NCBI RefSeq assembly: GCF_900167975.1
Contig: NZ_FUZU01000002.1
Coordinates: 1,343,501 to 1,407,500, forward strand
From: Ohtaekwangia koreensis
GTDB lineage: Bacteria > Bacteroidota > Bacteroidia > Cytophagales > Cyclobacteriaceae
Direction of reading: 5' to 3'
DNA: 64,000 bases
Shown: positions 62,172 to 64,000 of the stretch, in pieces
Layout: each line of letters begins with the position of its first letter
Numbering within the stretch: position 1 is the first letter of the stretch
Made by a program: the position numbers and the translations under genes
Notes under the pieces: model-generated
Database searches by the model: none
What the model was told of the DNA's origin: nothing
What the model saw: only the letters and a program-made list of their open reading frames with translations

Positions 62172-63440
62172 ATGTCTAAGGTAGATGTTTTATTGGGCCT
62201 TCAATGGGGCGATGAAGGTAAAGGAAAGATTGTGGATGTGTTAGCACCCAAATACGATGTCGTAGCAAGATTCCAGGGAGGTCCTAATGCAGGTCACACA
62301 TTAGAATTCGATGGTATAAAACATGTTCTCCACCAGATTCCTTCTGGTATTTTTCGTGAAGCCACAAAGAATGTGATTGGAAATGGCGTAGTGTTAGATC
62401 CAATTGTTTTCAAGGTTGAGATAGAGAAGCTTGCCAAGTATAATTTGAACACGAAGAAGAATTTGTTCATATCCAAAAAAGCAACGCTCATCTTGCCAAC
62501 GCACCGCTTACTCGATGTTGCATATGAGAAAGCAAAAGGAGTGGATAAGATCGGATCAACATTAAAAGGAATTGGTCCAACATATCAGGATAAGATCGGT
62601 AGACAGGGTTTGCGTGTCGGAGATATATTGGCTGATAACTTTAAGGATAGACTAAAAAAACTTACGGATATCCATTTTAAAATTCTGAAGGAACATAATG
62701 TAGAGTTCAATTGGAATGAACTGGAGAGTCAATTTTTAGACGCTGTTGATTTTCTTAAAGAGTTTGATCTTATCGATAGTGAATATTTTCTGAATAAGGA
62801 ACTCAAAGCTGGCTCAAGCATTTTAGCAGAAGGTGCTCAAGGTGCTTTGCTAGATATTGATTTTGGTAGCTATCCATTTGTAACAAGCTCTAATACAGTT
62901 ACCGCTGGCGCTTGCACAGGTCTTGGCGTAGCACCTCGAAATATTGGAGAAGTATATGGGATATTTAAAGCCTATAGCACACGTGTGGGCAGTGGTCCTT
63001 TTCCAACGGAGTTAATTGATGATCAGGGTGAGTTGATGCGTAAAGAAGGAAAAGAATTCGGTTCTACTACAGGAAGACCACGGAGATGTGGTTGGATTGA
63101 TCTGCCTTCTTTAAAATATTCCATCATGATTAATGGAGTTACGCAGCTATTAATGATGAAGGCCGATGTGTTAAGTATCTTTTCAACGATAAAGATTTGT
63201 ACTAAATATCAATTGAAAGACGGTACTATCACCGATATGATTCCGTACGAACAAGTGAATGAAAAAATAATTCCGATTTATACTGAATTAAAAGGTTGGA
63301 ATATTGATCTCAGAGAATCGAAAGAAAGTTTGCCTGCAGAGTTAAATGAGTATATAAAATTCCTTGAAACAGAATTAGAAGTACCAATTACATTGGTATC
63401 AGTTGGACCAGATCGTACAGAAACAATCCATAGGAATTAA
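62172..63440 (+). CDS. purA: adenylosuccinate synthase
   Basis: A 422-residue enzyme: MSKVDVLLGLQWGDEGKGKIVDVLAPKYDVVARFQGGPNAGHTLEF (GTP loop and catalytic Asp), GSTLKGIGPTYQDKIGRQGLRVGD, ILAEGAQGALLDIDFGSYPFVTSSNTVTAGACTGLGVAP, STRVGSGPFPTEL and GSTTGRPRRCGWIDLPSLKYSI. It commits IMP to AMP synthesis. It stands 23 bp after the STAS gene and is the last gene before the rRNA-type leader. Confidence 0.97.
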   Translation: MSKVDVLLGLQWGDEGKGKIVDVLAPKYDVVARFQGGPNAGHTLEFDGIKHVLHQIPSGIFREATKNVIGNGVVLDPIVFKVEIEKLAKYNLNTKKNLFISKKATLILPTHRLLDVAYEKAKGVDKIGSTLKGIGPTYQDKIGRQGLRVGDILADNFKDRLKKLTDIHFKILKEHNVEFNWNELESQFLDAVDFLKEFDLIDSEYFLNKELKAGSSILAEGAQGALLDIDFGSYPFVTSSNTVTAGACTGLGVAPRNIGEVYGIFKAYSTRVGSGPFPTELIDDQGELMRKEGKEFGSTTGRPRRCGWIDLPSLKYSIMINGVTQLLMMKADVLSIFSTIKICTKYQLKDGTITDMIPYEQVNEKIIPIYTELKGWNIDLRESKESLPAELNEYIKFLETELEVPITLVSVGPDRTETIHRN

Positions 63441-63467
63441 CATTGGAATAAATTTTTTAACACACCC

Positions 63468-63498
63468 CTTGCAGTACCAAAACCTTCTTCTACATTTG
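63468..63498 (+). promoter_or_regulatory. rRNA-type promoter P1
   Basis: CTTG (63468-63471) followed by CAG, 19 bp, TACATTTG (63491-63498), then CATCCCC. The element arrangement is the same as in P2. Confidence 0.65.
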
Positions 63499-63603
63499 CA
63501 TCCCCAATCGCAGTAGGCGGTTGGGTTTGGAGTTGAAGTGTTGAGGTAGTCTTTTGGTTTTTGATTGAGGTATAGAAGCCTTGAAAAAAAAGTTAAGAAA
63601 AGA

Positions 63604-63634
63604 TTTGCAGAGTGAAATAAAGCTTCTACCTTTG
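63604..63634 (+). promoter_or_regulatory. rRNA-type promoter P2
   Basis: TTTG (63604-63607) followed by CAG, 19 bp, TACCTTTG (63627-63634), then CACTCCC. A stronger match than P1. TTCTAC[AC]TTTGCA is shared with P1. Confidence 0.72.
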
Positions 63635-64000
63635 CACTCCCAAAACGGAAGATGGTTCTGAAAGCGGGAAAGGTTGAAGGGATTGAAAGAGCGTAAAGAG
63701 AGAAGATCTTTACGATTGATTGAAAAAATGGTAATCGGAATGAAGCGGAGGCTTACCGGGTTTTACGGAATCTGGCCAATAGCGGAAGCGGATTTTACGG
63801 GATACTACATTTAGCGAGAAAAGCTCGAGAGAGTTACAGGAGCTAGAAAGTTCTTTGAATGGATGATAATTGATAGCGGACCCGCGGATAATTCGAAAGG
63901 ATGAATCTGCGAAACGGATAGATGCGAGTCTATCTGAGAAGAAAAAAGAGAGTCCAGGTAATCAGACAATTAATTGGGGTTGGATATAAAGGCGCGAGCG
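63635..64000 (+). ncRNA. probable leader of an rRNA operon (16S gene lies beyond the window)
   Basis: The last 560 bases after purA contain no gene that I can support. They carry tandem promoters, then a long purine-rich leader with GAAAGTTCTTTGAATGGATG (63847-63866), similar to the AAAGTTCTTTGAAA segment upstream of 16S rRNA in many Bacteroidota. The 16S 5' end itself (AGAGTTTGATC) is not reached, so the identity rests on promoter and leader resemblance. Confidence 0.65.

Noticed and set aside
1..64000. Apparent excess of TATA-centred words such as CTATAG and GTATAC in and between genes
   Set aside because: I noticed it by eye only. In a short sample it was less than twofold above a simple base-composition expectation, and I could not count it properly.
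1..64000. CRISPR arrays, prophage, complete IS elements, restriction-modification genes
   Set aside because: No regular direct repeats, no phage structural or integrase genes, no transposase and no methyltransferase frame were found.

Overview
The window looks like chromosome from a member of the Bacteroidota, most likely Cytophagales-like. The reasons are a SusC/SusD pair, an OmpA/PD40 protein resembling the type IX secretion component PorE, a RNase Y-type rny gene, many lipoproteins, almost no Shine-Dalgarno sequences, and repeated matches to the Bacteroidota promoter (TTTG or TTG about 19 bp upstream of TAnnTTTG). No virus, plasmid backbone, CRISPR array or complete insertion sequence is visible.

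Positions 1-13,400 are an AT-rich accessory zone of short, mostly minus-strand genes: an ACT-domain protein (cut by the window edge), DUF4240, DUF4272, an alpha/beta hydrolase, a RibD/DHFR-like protein, a SnoaL-like protein, a MORN-like lipoprotein, a HEPN-like protein with a zinc knuckle, an XRE regulator and several unknowns. The intergenic gaps carry a family of imperfect hairpin repeats (at least eight copies or partial copies) and a second AT-rich 36-bp repeat. Inside this zone, 2780-6330 holds the most unusual locus. A secreted lipoprotein with a C-terminal HExxH zincin-like domain is followed by a tandem array of paralogous small lipoproteins in different states of decay. Remnants of the protease C-terminus lie between the copies, so the ancestral unit was a two-gene cassette that was duplicated and then eroded, in the manner of toxin/immunity arrays.

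Positions 14,000-46,000 are mostly core genes: rny, zapA, a ZapB-like coiled-coil gene and pheT; a DUF1684/serine hydrolase pair; radC; rpsT; an M1 aminopeptidase; a phospholipase C-like protein; a tandem pair of DUF4199-like membrane proteins with a VOC protein; a GH29 fucosidase; an aminopeptidase P; RidA; an amidohydrolase; TerB-like; AcpH-like; thiL; mce; an IscA-type protein; a redoxin next to a cytochrome c/copper monooxygenase-like protein; then lepA-folD-queE-pabB-pabC and the PorE-like gene. A decayed tandem duplication lies at 25,134-25,725.

Positions 46,000-64,000 contain a susC-susD operon with two extra lipoproteins, queD, lpxB, the chaperone/protease cluster tig-clpP-clpX (minus strand), tRNA-Leu(UAG), relA/spoT, fur, a STAS protein and purA. 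The last 560 bases look like the leader of an rRNA operon with two near-identical tandem promoters; the 16S gene would begin just beyond the window.
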